From: Candidatus Aenigmatarchaeota archaeon
GTDB lineage: Archaea > Aenigmatarchaeota > Aenigmatarchaeia > QMZS01
Assembly (NCBI GenBank): GCA_016932615.1
Contig: JAFGCN010000007.1
Coordinates: 99,325 to 163,324, forward strand
Length of the DNA: 64,000 bases
Direction: 5' to 3'
Positions 53,703 to 61,287 of this stretch are shown here, piece by piece. Numbering within the stretch: position 1 is the stretch's first letter; every line of letters begins with the position of its first letter. Below the pieces are notes generated by a model, which was not told the origin of the DNA, made no database searches, and saw only the letters and a program-made list of their open reading frames with translations. Both the position numbers and the translations under genes were made by a program.

Positions 53703-55456
53703 TGTTTAAGAAGCCCGAAAACCTCCTCGCTTTCCACGCGCTTTCCATAAAGCTTCATAAGCTCTTTTGCAGCATCAGGCCCGAAATCTGCCTTGAATGT
53801 CTCCACAAGCGCCTCCAGGTCTTTTCCGCTTATCCTCTCAAAGCCCTCAATTTTTCCGGAAAGAAGGACCTCCTCTACCGCCTTCTTTGAAATCCTCTTC
53901 CTGTCGAGCGCCTCAAGCACGAAGCAAAGCTTCTCCTCGTCAACGGAGACTCCCTGCCTCTCAACAGATTTTCTCTTGCAGGTCATTATGTCCGCAATGA
54001 CTTTTGGCTCTACTTCGTAATTTTCGACAAAGTACTCAAAGCTTGAAACGTCCTTGCTTCGGGAAATCTGCAAAGCCATCTCCCTGCCAAGCCCCAGTTT
54101 CTCGAACCTTGCGGCCTTTTCGTCAAGAGATTCGGGGGGCTTTGCCTTCTCGTAAAGCTCCTTGAGGGCAACTTTTGGCAGGTCCGGCTCAGGGTACATT
54201 CTTGCAGAGCCGGGAAGTTTCCTAGCGTACCGGGTGTTTTCCGCGTCCACAAACCTTGTTTCCTCAGGAACCCCCTGCCTCAGGTAAGTGATTCTCTCTT
54301 TTAGCAATTCAAGGGCTTCGGGAGAGGACTTTCCGCCAATAAGTATGAAAAGGTCGCATTCGTTAAAACCAAGCTCCTTTTTGATTCCCGGCACTTCTTC
54401 CGGCTCAAAGCCGTATTTTGGCAGGTCCTCATCAGAGTGGACAATGCCCCCAATCCCAAAAACCTTGACATAATTTGCAATCTCCTTTCCAAGGGTAAGC
54501 TCTCCGCACTTTTCCCTGAAAAAGCCGCCAAGGCCGCCTACTCTGAGGCCAAGAACCTTTTCCCTTGAAAGTGACCTTAGAAGCTTCGAGCCGGAATTTG
54601 AAAACCTGCTTGTGAGGTCTTTTTGGGTAAATTCGATATCCTTTCCTTTCAGCTTTTCGGAAATGGCAATCAGGTCTCTCTGGCGCTTTACCTCGTTTTC
54701 AACGACCTTGTCAAGGACCTTTACGTCCTGAAAGCCCTTCACTTCTATCCTTGCTCCACCCTTAACCGAAATGTTTATATCCTGCCGGATTGTGCCAATT
54801 CCCCTCTGAACCTTAAGAGACCTCAGGATAAGCCCAAGATTTTCCGCAAATTCCTTTGCCTGCTTTGGGTGCCATATTTCCGGCGCAGAGCTTAGCTCCA
54901 CCAGGGGAATTCCGAGCCGGTCAAGCCGGTAGTGGACGACTCCCGCCTCTTCCTTTATCTTTGTCGCGCTTTCCTCTTCAAGCTGCATTTCCTGCAGGTG
55001 AACCGGCCCAAAGCTGGTTTCAATAAAAGAATCAATAGTTCCGACACCCACAAGCGCAGTCCTCTGGTAGCCCGTGGTATTGCTTCCGTCGATTACAATC
55101 TTTCTCATCACCTGCAGAACATCAGGAACCTGCATCTTAAGCATTTTGGCAAGCTGCAGGGCAATTTCAAGTGCCTCCGGGTTAATCTCCCTTGGAAAGT
55201 CTGAATCGGTCTCAATCGAGCAGCAGTTCGGGTAAGAATGGTATACGAACTCCTTTTCCTTCGAGAATTCCTCCATCGCGGCCCGGTCGACTTTCCCTAT
55301 TTCGCTTGCTGTAGGCCTTAGGCGCCGTGCAAACACAAAAAGCTCTTCCTGATCCTCGAAATCAGCAGGGCAAGCGCAAAACAGCTTGGTTTTTGTGCCA
55401 AGCCGCTGGTGTATTTCAATACCAACCTTCAGGCCTATTTCCCTGTAATCCTCCAT
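53699..55456 (-). CDS. gatE: Glu-tRNA(Gln) amidotransferase subunit E
   Basis: The 585-residue subunit E of the archaeal GatDE enzyme converts Glu-tRNA(Gln) to Gln-tRNA(Gln). It begins GLKVGIEIHQRLGTKTKLFCACP, contains the GatB-like kinase core (VMRKIVIDGSNTTGYQRTALVGVGTIDS, RLDRLGIPLVELSSAPEI), the insert RYARKLPGSARMYPEPDLP and a C-terminal tail domain. GatD is not in the window. GatDE is confined to archaea, so this is a strong domain marker. Confidence 0.96.
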   Translation of the reverse strand: MEDYREIGLKVGIEIHQRLGTKTKLFCACPADFEDQEELFVFARRLRPTASEIGKVDRAAMEEFSKEKEFVYHSYPNCCSIETDSDFPREINPEALEIALQLAKMLKMQVPDVLQVMRKIVIDGSNTTGYQRTALVGVGTIDSFIETSFGPVHLQEMQLEEESATKIKEEAGVVHYRLDRLGIPLVELSSAPEIWHPKQAKEFAENLGLILRSLKVQRGIGTIRQDINISVKGGARIEVKGFQDVKVLDKVVENEVKRQRDLIAISEKLKGKDIEFTQKDLTSRFSNSGSKLLRSLSREKVLGLRVGGLGGFFREKCGELTLGKEIANYVKVFGIGGIVHSDEDLPKYGFEPEEVPGIKKELGFNECDLFILIGGKSSPEALELLKERITYLRQGVPEETRFVDAENTRYARKLPGSARMYPEPDLPKVALKELYEKAKPPESLDEKAARFEKLGLGREMALQISRSKDVSSFEYFVENYEVEPKVIADIMTCKRKSVERQGVSVDEEKLCFVLEALDRKRISKKAVEEVLLSGKIEGFERISGKDLEALVETFKADFGPDAAKELMKLYGKRVESEEVFGLLKQ

Positions 55457-55498
55457 AAATATGGCTAGGGAAAGTTAATTAGTTAGCCAAGAATCCCC

Positions 55499-56026
55499 TT
55501 ACTCTTCGCACATCGCTTCATATTCAGGCAAAGTCATTCTCCAGAAAAATGGCTGCTTTGATTCCCTTATTGGATGCCAGTACTCCCTGATCCGGTCTCC
55601 CGCAATAACTTCCTCGTCTCCGCATCTTTCGACGTCTTTCGATAAAATGAGGGAAACAAACCCTGCACCCAGAACTCCACAAGGGTCCCCCAAGAACTCT
55701 AAACGCCTAGGGCAATACGCACAGGCAAGAAGATGGTGATTTGGCAGAGCCATATAATGCGCACGGTCTTCATCAAAGCCCTGCCCGGTCAGGTCCAGGA
55801 TAGCATCTTCGTAAGCACTCTTTACCGGGTTTGGGTCTAGCTGGAATATTGGCTCAAGAGGGTTTCCCTTGCACTCCACTCTCCGCCCAAAGCCGCCATG
55901 CTCATAGCCATCCAGCCCGTACCTGTTGAAATGCCTTGCAACGGTATGGCTTGCCGCCTTCAGCTGCTTCCAGTCCAGTTCCAGTGCCAGATTGCTTATC
56001 TCCAATACCTTTGCTTCCGTCAGCAT
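55499..56026 (-). CDS. Hypothetical protein, ~175 aa
   Basis: A soluble protein (LDWKQLKAASHTVARHFNRYGLDGYEHGGFGRRVECKGN..., MALPNHHLLACAYCPRRLEFLGDPC). The CAYCPRR pair and nearby Cys might bind metal. The ATG used lies just behind a TATA-like ACTATATC; an upstream TTG would add 8 residues. It is upstream of gatE on the same strand and divergent from rpoA''. No family is recognised. Confidence 0.58.
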   Translation of the reverse strand: MLTEAKVLEISNLALELDWKQLKAASHTVARHFNRYGLDGYEHGGFGRRVECKGNPLEPIFQLDPNPVKSAYEDAILDLTGQGFDEDRAHYMALPNHHLLACAYCPRRLEFLGDPCGVLGAGFVSLILSKDVERCGDEEVIAGDRIREYWHPIRESKQPFFWRMTLPEYEAMCEE

Positions 56027-56141
56027 AAGGTAGATATAGTTTAAATTCAAAGGATAATGTGGGCGCCAAACCCCCTCAAAACTATTAAAAACCCGTAAAA
56101 TAAGCCAAAAGAAGTAATATATTTTTTTGTAAAGTTAATTA

Positions 56142-57236
56142 ATGGAACAAACCGAGATTGAGGCGGCTCTTTATGGCAAATTTGAAGATTTTTGCATAGA
56201 AAAGAAGATAGCTGGAAAAGAGAAGGAAAAGCTGAAGGGGCGGCTTGATTACGTCATACAGAAGGCGAAATTCGAGCCAGGAGAAGCCCTTGGAATAGTA
56301 ACCGCCCAGTCCCTATCAGAGCCAGCCACACAGATGACGATGCGAGCATACCACTTCGCAGCTTCCGCAGGCATACAGATGTCTCTTGGCCTTCCACGGC
56401 TTATTGAAATATTCGACCTTAGAAAGAACATAGACGATGTAATAACCTGCCGCCTGGAGGAAAACAGCGAAGAAAGCGCCAAGAAAATCGCGTCAGAAAT
56501 AGTAGAATCAAACCTTGAAGACGCCTTAACCACAATATCCTATGACCTTGTAAACTCAGCCGTTGAAATAGCCCTCGATAACAAGACGCTTAAGAAGCTT
56601 GGCCTCACCCAGGAGAGCGTTACTGAACTCATAAGCAAATCCATCAAAAAGCACGGCGTGGAGCTAAAGGAGGGAAAAATTACCCTTGACAAAGTTGAAA
56701 CCTACTCCGAGTACAGGGAGCTAAAGGATAAATTGCTTAAAATCCACATTGCCGGAATAAAAGGCGTTTTGGAATCCCTTATCATCAACCAGAACGGAAA
56801 GTGGATAGTCCAGTCAAGAGGAGGAACCCTTAAAAAGATACTTGCAATTGAAGGAATTGACGCCAAAAACACGCACACAACCAACATAAAGGAAATGGCC
56901 GATGTGTTCGGAATAGAGGCGGCACGCGCCCTTGTCATAAGAGAACTCATCCTTACCCTGCAGCAGCAGGGCGTAGATGTTGACAAAAGGTACATCGGGC
57001 TTGTTGCAGACGCCATGTGCGTTGACGGCGATGTCAGGGCCGTTGGAAGGTATGGGCTTATGAAAAGCAAGAAGAGCATTCTTGCCCGGCTTAACTTCGA
57101 GGAAACAATTAAGGTTCTTTTCAATGCGGCAGTGGCAAATAAAAAGGACAAGCTGAATACATTAATGGCTAACCTTATGATTGGCCAGATTTGTCCAGTA
57201 GGGACGGGAACGGTGAAACTAAAATGGAAGCTATAG
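56142..57236 (+). CDS. rpoA2: DNA-directed RNA polymerase subunit A'' (Rpo1C)
   Basis: The 364-residue C-terminal part of the largest subunit contains the trigger-loop block GEALGIVTAQSLSEPATQMTMRAYHFAASAGIQMSLGLPRLIEIFD (~res 47-92) and the cleft/jaw end TNIKEMADVFGIEAARALVIRELILTLQQQGVDVDKRYIGLVADAMCVDG. It starts the operon rpoA''-eL30-nusA-uS12 and overlaps eL30 by 13 nt. Confidence 0.96.
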   Translation: MEQTEIEAALYGKFEDFCIEKKIAGKEKEKLKGRLDYVIQKAKFEPGEALGIVTAQSLSEPATQMTMRAYHFAASAGIQMSLGLPRLIEIFDLRKNIDDVITCRLEENSEESAKKIASEIVESNLEDALTTISYDLVNSAVEIALDNKTLKKLGLTQESVTELISKSIKKHGVELKEGKITLDKVETYSEYRELKDKLLKIHIAGIKGVLESLIINQNGKWIVQSRGGTLKKILAIEGIDAKNTHTTNIKEMADVFGIEAARALVIRELILTLQQQGVDVDKRYIGLVADAMCVDGDVRAVGRYGLMKSKKSILARLNFEETIKVLFNAAVANKKDKLNTLMANLMIGQICPVGTGTVKLKWKL

Positions 57237-57460
57237 TAAGGCAACTTCAGGAAGGAAAATTGGTTCTTGGGACCAACAAGACGCTAAAAATGCTTAGAGA
57301 GGGAAAAATAGCCCTTGTGTACACCACACTGTCCACGCCAGAAGAAACAAAAAAGAAGCTGGATGGGATAGACACCAAAAAGCTGAAAGCCACTGCAACG
57401 GAACTGGGCAAAACCCTAGGTAAGAATTTTCCTATAGCTATCTGCGGGGTAAGAAAATGA
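57224..57460 (+). CDS. rpl30e: Ribosomal protein eL30
   Basis: The protein from this ATG is 78 residues (MEAIVRQLQEGKLVLGTNKTLKMLREGKIALVYTTLSTPEETKKKLDG), with the L7Ae/L30e-family GxxxTxKxLREGKxxLV pattern and a C-terminal GKNFPIAICGVRK. It is shorter than most eL30 (~100), with a compressed middle, but the fold signature is intact. It overlaps the rpoA'' end and the nusA start (4 nt). Confidence 0.85.
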   Translation: MEAIVRQLQEGKLVLGTNKTLKMLREGKIALVYTTLSTPEETKKKLDGIDTKKLKATATELGKTLGKNFPIAICGVRK

Positions 57461-57852
57461 GGGTCTTTGACAAGGGGATGCTGCACTTGATTTCAATATT
57501 TGAGCTAGTCACGGGTGTCGCCCCCATGGACTGCATAGACGAGCCGGAAAAGACCTATTTTGTGGTTGACAAAAAGAAGATGGGGGCTGTCCTTGCAAAC
57601 AAAGGCAAAAAGATAAAAACGCTTGAAAACCACATCAGAAAACGGGTTGTGATATTCAGTTACCAGGAAAGCGTCGAGGAATTCCTAAAGGAAGCGATTT
57701 CCGACACTATTAAGCTTAAAGAGGCCGAAGACAAGTCACTCAAGATATTCGTAAGCGCCCATGACTCAAAAAAAGTAAAGGGCGACGGGGACGCCATTAA
57801 AAGCTTTTTGGGTAGACTTTATAATGTCGAAGACGTCGTCTTCAGGAGGTAA
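57457..57852 (+). CDS. nusA: NusA-like KH-domain transcription factor
   Basis: The 131-residue protein has two KH domains without the bacterial N-terminal and S1 domains: DKKKMGAVLANKGKKIKTLENHIRKRVVIF in the first and a divergent second (IKLKEAEDKSLKIFVSAHDSKKVKGDGDAIKSF). The position between eL30 and uS12 is conserved in archaea. It probably binds nascent RNA at the polymerase. Confidence 0.9.
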   Translation: MRVFDKGMLHLISIFELVTGVAPMDCIDEPEKTYFVVDKKKMGAVLANKGKKIKTLENHIRKRVVIFSYQESVEEFLKEAISDTIKLKEAEDKSLKIFVSAHDSKKVKGDGDAIKSFLGRLYNVEDVVFRR

Positions 57853-57854
57853 AT

Positions 57855-58277
57855 ATGGGAACATTTAACGCAAGAAGATTAAAACAGGTGCGAAAAAAAG
57901 CACGGCTCAACAAGAGAAAATACCGAGTCAGAATTTTCAACCTCCAAAAGAAGCTTGACCCCCTTGAAGGAGCTCCCCAGGCAAAGGGGCTTGTCCTTAG
58001 CAAGAGGCAGGTCGAACAGAGGCAGCCGCACTCGGGAATGCTTAAGTGCGCAAGGGTAAAGCTTATCAAGAACGGAAAGGAGATAACCACCCACCTTCCA
58101 AGAGACGGCGCGCTAAAGCATGTCCAGGAGCACGATGAGGTCACAATCGAGTACATTGGCGGCTCCCAGAAAAAGGCATACGGAAGCCTCGGTGGCGTCA
58201 AATACAGGGTATTCAAGGTCAATGGAATCAGCCTAGATATGCTTAGAAGGGGCAAAAAGCAGAGGTCCTCGAAGTAA
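57855..58277 (+). CDS. rpsL: Ribosomal protein uS12
   Basis: The 140-residue decoding-centre protein has GAPQAKGLVLSKRQVEQRQPHSGMLKCARVKLIKNGKEITTHLPRDGALKHVQEHDEVTIEY and the C-terminal VKYRVFKVNGISLDMLRRGKKQR. The usual archaeal PNSAIRKC is PHSGMLKC. Its last ~75 bp are repeated in diverged form at 58691-58771, and its last 13 bp again at 59216. uS7, the usual next gene, is absent. Confidence 0.92.
   Translation: MGTFNARRLKQVRKKARLNKRKYRVRIFNLQKKLDPLEGAPQAKGLVLSKRQVEQRQPHSGMLKCARVKLIKNGKEITTHLPRDGALKHVQEHDEVTIEYIGGSQKKAYGSLGGVKYRVFKVNGISLDMLRRGKKQRSSK
58236..58267 (+). repeat. uS12 3'-end repeat, copy 1 (inside rpsL)
   Basis: These 32 bp, encoding the C-terminal residues DMLRRGKKQR of uS12, are identical to 58730-58761. 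Beyond this core, upstream similarity continues at protein level with synonymous changes, showing homology rather than chance. Confidence 0.9.
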
Positions 58278-58318
58278 TAGATAATTACTATATAATAAAT
58301 ACTTTTTTAATAACTCTT

Positions 58319-58684
58319 ATGCACAGACCTAGATTTGATATGGACGAAATGAGGGCATATGTAATCTCAGAATTAAAGAACTTGAGAATAAATCCTACAC
58401 ATCAAGATTACACTGAGGACTACTCCCTCATAGACCCAGACACAACCTACCATGAGGTGAATATTCCCATTCCTGGAGCAACCATTGCAATTGGAGATGT
58501 TGGTAAGATAGGATCTACCTATAGGAAGGTTGCTTATGTCCATATTAAAACATCCTTGGAGGACCTACCCTTTAGTGACCGATACGAGATTTTAGACTTT
58601 ACCACTCGCAGAAAGTTCAAAAGGGCGTTGTCTCGTGGGATGAATAGTGTCTTGCTACATAAAGACCGTATTTTACCCCGTTAA
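58319..58684 (+). CDS. Hypothetical protein in insertion 1 behind uS12, 121 aa
   Basis: The protein starts MHRPRFDMDEMRAYVISELKNLRINP and has a beta-rich middle (HEVNIPIPGATIAIGDVGKIGSTYRKVAYVHI) and a basic end. No family recognised. It has its own AT-rich promoter-like region (TATATAATAAATAC, ~30 bp upstream). Codon use is much softer than in the operon. It lies between the real end of rpsL and a second copy of that end, as the sole gene of an inserted segment. Confidence 0.6.
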   Translation: MHRPRFDMDEMRAYVISELKNLRINPTHQDYTEDYSLIDPDTTYHEVNIPIPGATIAIGDVGKIGSTYRKVAYVHIKTSLEDLPFSDRYEILDFTTRRKFKRALSRGMNSVLLHKDRILPR

Positions 58685-58690
58685 GAAGAA

Positions 58691-58771
58691 GTAAAATACC
58701 CGGTTTTCACGATAAACGGCATCACCCTTGATATGCTTAGAAGGGGCAAAAAGCAGAGGTCATCGAATTAA
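58691..58771 (+). pseudogene. Diverged duplicate of the uS12 3' end
   Basis: This in-frame stretch reads VKYPVFTINGITLDMLRRGKKQRSSN followed by a stop. It matches the last 26 codons of rpsL (VKYRVFKVNGISLDML...) with many synonymous and a few replacement changes, and has no upstream S12 sequence or start. It marks the right boundary of insertion 1. Confidence 0.88.
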
Positions 58772-58837
58772 GTTTTTTCTTCCTTAAATAGTGGATTATT
58801 TATAAATCGCAAAGATAATTATTTTAGGTGACTCAAT

Positions 58838-59179
58838 ATGGCAGAAAGTCGATGGGACTGGTTCAAGGACTATATGGCCCAAGAAGTGGAGGGAATTAAT
58901 AAAAGAGAGAAAACCCAATCAGGAATTAAATTTGACCGATTGAAGCTAATACGTGGAGGTGATTCTATTGAAGTAAAAGCCCGGGGAAATTTAGTCCCTT
59001 GGTATGGTTGCCCTGCAATAGAGGCCAGTTTGGAGCATCCGGGCACAATACGTTACTTTCGCTATTTTGATGGCGGATTTTACAAAGGGCTGGATAACCA
59101 TGGGCATGAGTTGGAAGATGCCGTCATAAAAGGCACGAAAGGGGTAGGCTATGTGCCTAAATATGAATATGCCAACTAA
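58838..59179 (+). CDS. Hypothetical protein in insertion 2 behind uS12, 113 aa
   Basis: The protein (MAESRWDWFKDYMAQEVEGINK...IKFDRLKLIRGGDSIEVKARGNLVPWYGCPAIEASLEHPGTIRYFRYFDGG) is unrecognised. A TATA-like TTATAAAT lies ~40 bp upstream. Codon use is soft, as in the first insertion. It lies between the second and third copies of the uS12 end and is the sole gene there. Confidence 0.6.
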   Translation: MAESRWDWFKDYMAQEVEGINKREKTQSGIKFDRLKLIRGGDSIEVKARGNLVPWYGCPAIEASLEHPGTIRYFRYFDGGFYKGLDNHGHELEDAVIKGTKGVGYVPKYEYAN

Positions 59180-59215
59180 TTAGCCCAAAATAAGAGATAA
59201 ATGGTGGCAATAAAT

Positions 59216-59228
59216 GTCCTCGAAGTAA
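59216..59228 (+). repeat. Third copy of the uS12 gene end (13 bp)
   Basis: GTCCTCGAAGTAA is identical to the last 13 bp of rpsL including its stop. It lies 59 bp before the eL32 TATA-to-start region and would be the original rpsL end if both segments were inserted between it and the present gene end. Confidence 0.6.
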
Positions 59229-59274
59229 ATGCCCGGTCAGTGCTCATTTTTAAAACTTCCGCTACTATTATATT

Positions 59275-59625
59275 ATGCGACAGACATTTGCCCGAAGCAA
59301 CCTTGGAAAGTACAAAAAACTTAAGAGTGTGTGGAGAAGGCCTAAGGGAATACACAACAAACTGCGGCACAACAAAAAAGGCAAGGGAGAAAGGCCCAAC
59401 ATTGGCCTTAAACAGCCAAAAGGAGAAGTTCCTGCCCTTGTGGCATCAATCAGCCGGCTTGAAGAGCTGAAAGGCAAGACAATCATACTTTCCGGGACTG
59501 TCGGAAAGAAAAAACTGGCTGAAATGGCAGAATTCTGCGAAAAGAACAAGATTAAGATTTTAAACCCTCCAGCAAAAACAAAGATTAAGCCGAAAGCGAA
59601 ACCCAAGGAGGCAGAGAAGAAGTAA
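59275..59625 (+). CDS. rpl32e: Ribosomal protein eL32
   Basis: The 116-residue protein has the eL32 hallmark SVWRRPKGIHNKLRHNKKGKGERPNIGLKQPKGEVPALVASISRLEELKGKTIILSGTVGKKKLAEMAEFCEKNKIKILN. A Lys/Pro tail follows. It has its own TATA-rich promoter region (59266-59272). Being next after uS12 differs from the usual spc-operon position. Confidence 0.88.
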   Translation: MRQTFARSNLGKYKKLKSVWRRPKGIHNKLRHNKKGKGERPNIGLKQPKGEVPALVASISRLEELKGKTIILSGTVGKKKLAEMAEFCEKNKIKILNPPAKTKIKPKAKPKEAEKK

Positions 59626-59735
59626 TTCCCCAATTAATACGCCCCCGGATACATTTTTCTGAAATTTCACCAGCCCTGGGTTTGCCAAATGCAGATACTA
59701 TCTCCTTTATCCTGGCTTGAAAAAACTGTAGAAAA

Positions 59736-60077
59736 CTAGCCAATGTAATCCATAAACTTCTTTGAAGCGGGCTTTTTCGAATCATTCTGCTTCTTTGAAA
59801 CCTCAATTTTTCCAAACCTTTTTTCAAACTTCTCGACATTTTCCTTGAGAAGGTTTAGGAGAATTTTTGTCTGCTTTGGCTCAAGCACTACAGAATTGTG
59901 TTTTGCTATATAGGTGAGCATCTGCTTTCCGTCAACCATGTCCATCCTGGGGCTTACCTGCGCAAAATCAAGGACAAATTCGTTAGGGTTATTGAATATG
60001 GCAACATTATTCGAGTAAAAAGCTTCCTTTCCAGGGTCAATATTCAAGTTAACCTTCTTTTTTTCTGCTTCTGCCAT
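59736..60077 (-). CDS. DUF3467-like protein
   Basis: The 113-residue protein has the core NNVAIFNNPNEFVLDFAQVSPRMDMVDGKQMLTYIAKHNSVVLEPKQTKILLNLLKENVEKFEKRFG, the pattern of DUF3467 (YSNxVxIxxSPxEFxLDFxxxxP...VxLSPxxAKxLLxxL). Function unknown. It follows the coiled-coil gene by 8 bp on the same strand. The ~110 bp between it and eL32 show no feature I can recognise. Confidence 0.75.
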   Translation of the reverse strand: MAEAEKKKVNLNIDPGKEAFYSNNVAIFNNPNEFVLDFAQVSPRMDMVDGKQMLTYIAKHNSVVLEPKQTKILLNLLKENVEKFEKRFGKIEVSKKQNDSKKPASKKFMDYIG

Positions 60078-60085
60078 GATAAAAT

Positions 60086-60541
60086 TCAGTACTGCCCCTG
60101 GCCTGCGCCCTGATCACCAGCACCCTGCCCCTGCGGGGCCTGGTAATAATATTTGCTTAAGGCGGTAAGCTTCATCTGCCGCTCAAGCTTCTTTAGCCGG
60201 TCATCAAAAGCCGTATTGAGGTCAGCCATCTTCCTTGCCTCCTCTTTTATGTGAGCCCACTCCTGAGGCTCTTCGCTGGTTCCGGCAACCTCAATGCTTT
60301 CCATGAATTCATCAAACTTTCCGGTAAGCCCTGCCAGGTGTTGGGACAGCTGGCCTATTCCTGCAATAAGCTCGGAATTGGTCTTAATCAAATCATCAAC
60401 AACCCGCTGGTTTTCCTTCATCATTTCAACCAAGTCACGAAGGACAGCATTATATCCCGGAGAACCCTTCTCCACCATCTCAAGGCGCTTTTCGAGCTTT
60501 CTCAGCGGAGTAACTGAAACAATCTCATACTCCTCAGACAT
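60086..60541 (-). CDS. Coiled-coil hypothetical protein, 151 aa
   Basis: The helical protein (LRKLEKRLEMVEKGSPGYNAVLRDLVEMMKENQRVVDDLIKTNSEL...) ends with a Gln/Gly-rich tail QAPQGQGAGDQGAGQGQY. No signal or membrane segment. Likely co-transcribed with the DUF3467 gene. No specific family recognised. Confidence 0.6.
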   Translation of the reverse strand: MSEEYEIVSVTPLRKLEKRLEMVEKGSPGYNAVLRDLVEMMKENQRVVDDLIKTNSELIAGIGQLSQHLAGLTGKFDEFMESIEVAGTSEEPQEWAHIKEEARKMADLNTAFDDRLKKLERQMKLTALSKYYYQAPQGQGAGDQGAGQGQY

Positions 60542-60594
60542 AATATACTCCCCTTTTTATATTTAAAATGCTTATAGAAAGCTTACGCACGCCT

Positions 60595-61242
60595 CTAAAG
60601 GATTAAGTTGAGAAGAGCTTCTTTTGGGCTTTCCGCGTTCACTACTGAAGACGCAACCAAAACGCCTCTCGTCCCAAGCTCCTTTGCCTTCACCACGTCT
60701 TCCCGTGTGCTTATGCCCGCCCCGCAAAGAGGCATCACCGAAGGGCTTAGCTCTTCAAGGAGTTCCACAAATCGGCTCACAAGGTCCGGCTTTGTCTTTG
60801 AAATAGACCTGCCCGAGCCGATAAGGTCAGGGTCCTCAAAAGCAATCGAGTCAGGAAGAAGCTTTGAAACCTCCATTGCCTCCTTTATGTCTGAAACGCA
60901 AACGATTGTCTTAAGCCCGCAGGACTTTGCAACCGAAACACAGTTTTCGATTTCCTTTAGGGGAATCCTCCTTTCCGAATGGTTTATGAGGGTTCCAACC
61001 GCCCCTGCATCCCTTACTGCCTGAGGAAGAATTTGGCCGGTATGCGCGCCGTAAGGAATCGGGTCTATGTGCTGGGAAACTACAGAAACGAGCTTGCTTA
61101 CCCTGTCAATATCTGTCGGCTGGACTGCAGCAGCCATCTCGACATTATTTTCTTCTGAAACATCTGCCATTATGCTTGCAAGCCGGACTGCGTTCAAGCC
61201 AGTGCCCTTAAAATAAGTCTTGAAATTTATAAGATACAGCAT
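60595..61242 (-). CDS. tpiA: Triosephosphate isomerase
   Basis: The ~215-residue archaeal-type TPI has LINFKTYFKGTG (catalytic Lys, ~res 7), GTLINHSERRIPLKEIE (catalytic His ~res 90), IAFEDPDLIGSGRSISK (catalytic Glu and loop 6, here FEDPD for YEPPE) and PLCGAGISTREDV (phosphate loop). The ATG giving the start MLYLINFKTY fits archaeal homologues; the longer frame adds five residues. It interconverts dihydroxyacetone phosphate and glyceraldehyde-3-phosphate. Confidence 0.94.
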   Translation of the reverse strand: MLYLINFKTYFKGTGLNAVRLASIMADVSEENNVEMAAAVQPTDIDRVSKLVSVVSQHIDPIPYGAHTGQILPQAVRDAGAVGTLINHSERRIPLKEIENCVSVAKSCGLKTIVCVSDIKEAMEVSKLLPDSIAFEDPDLIGSGRSISKTKPDLVSRFVELLEELSPSVMPLCGAGISTREDVVKAKELGTRGVLVASSVVNAESPKEALLNLIL

Positions 61243-61287
61243 AACATCAATAGCCAAATGTAAATATATTCTCTGATTAAGCTTCGG

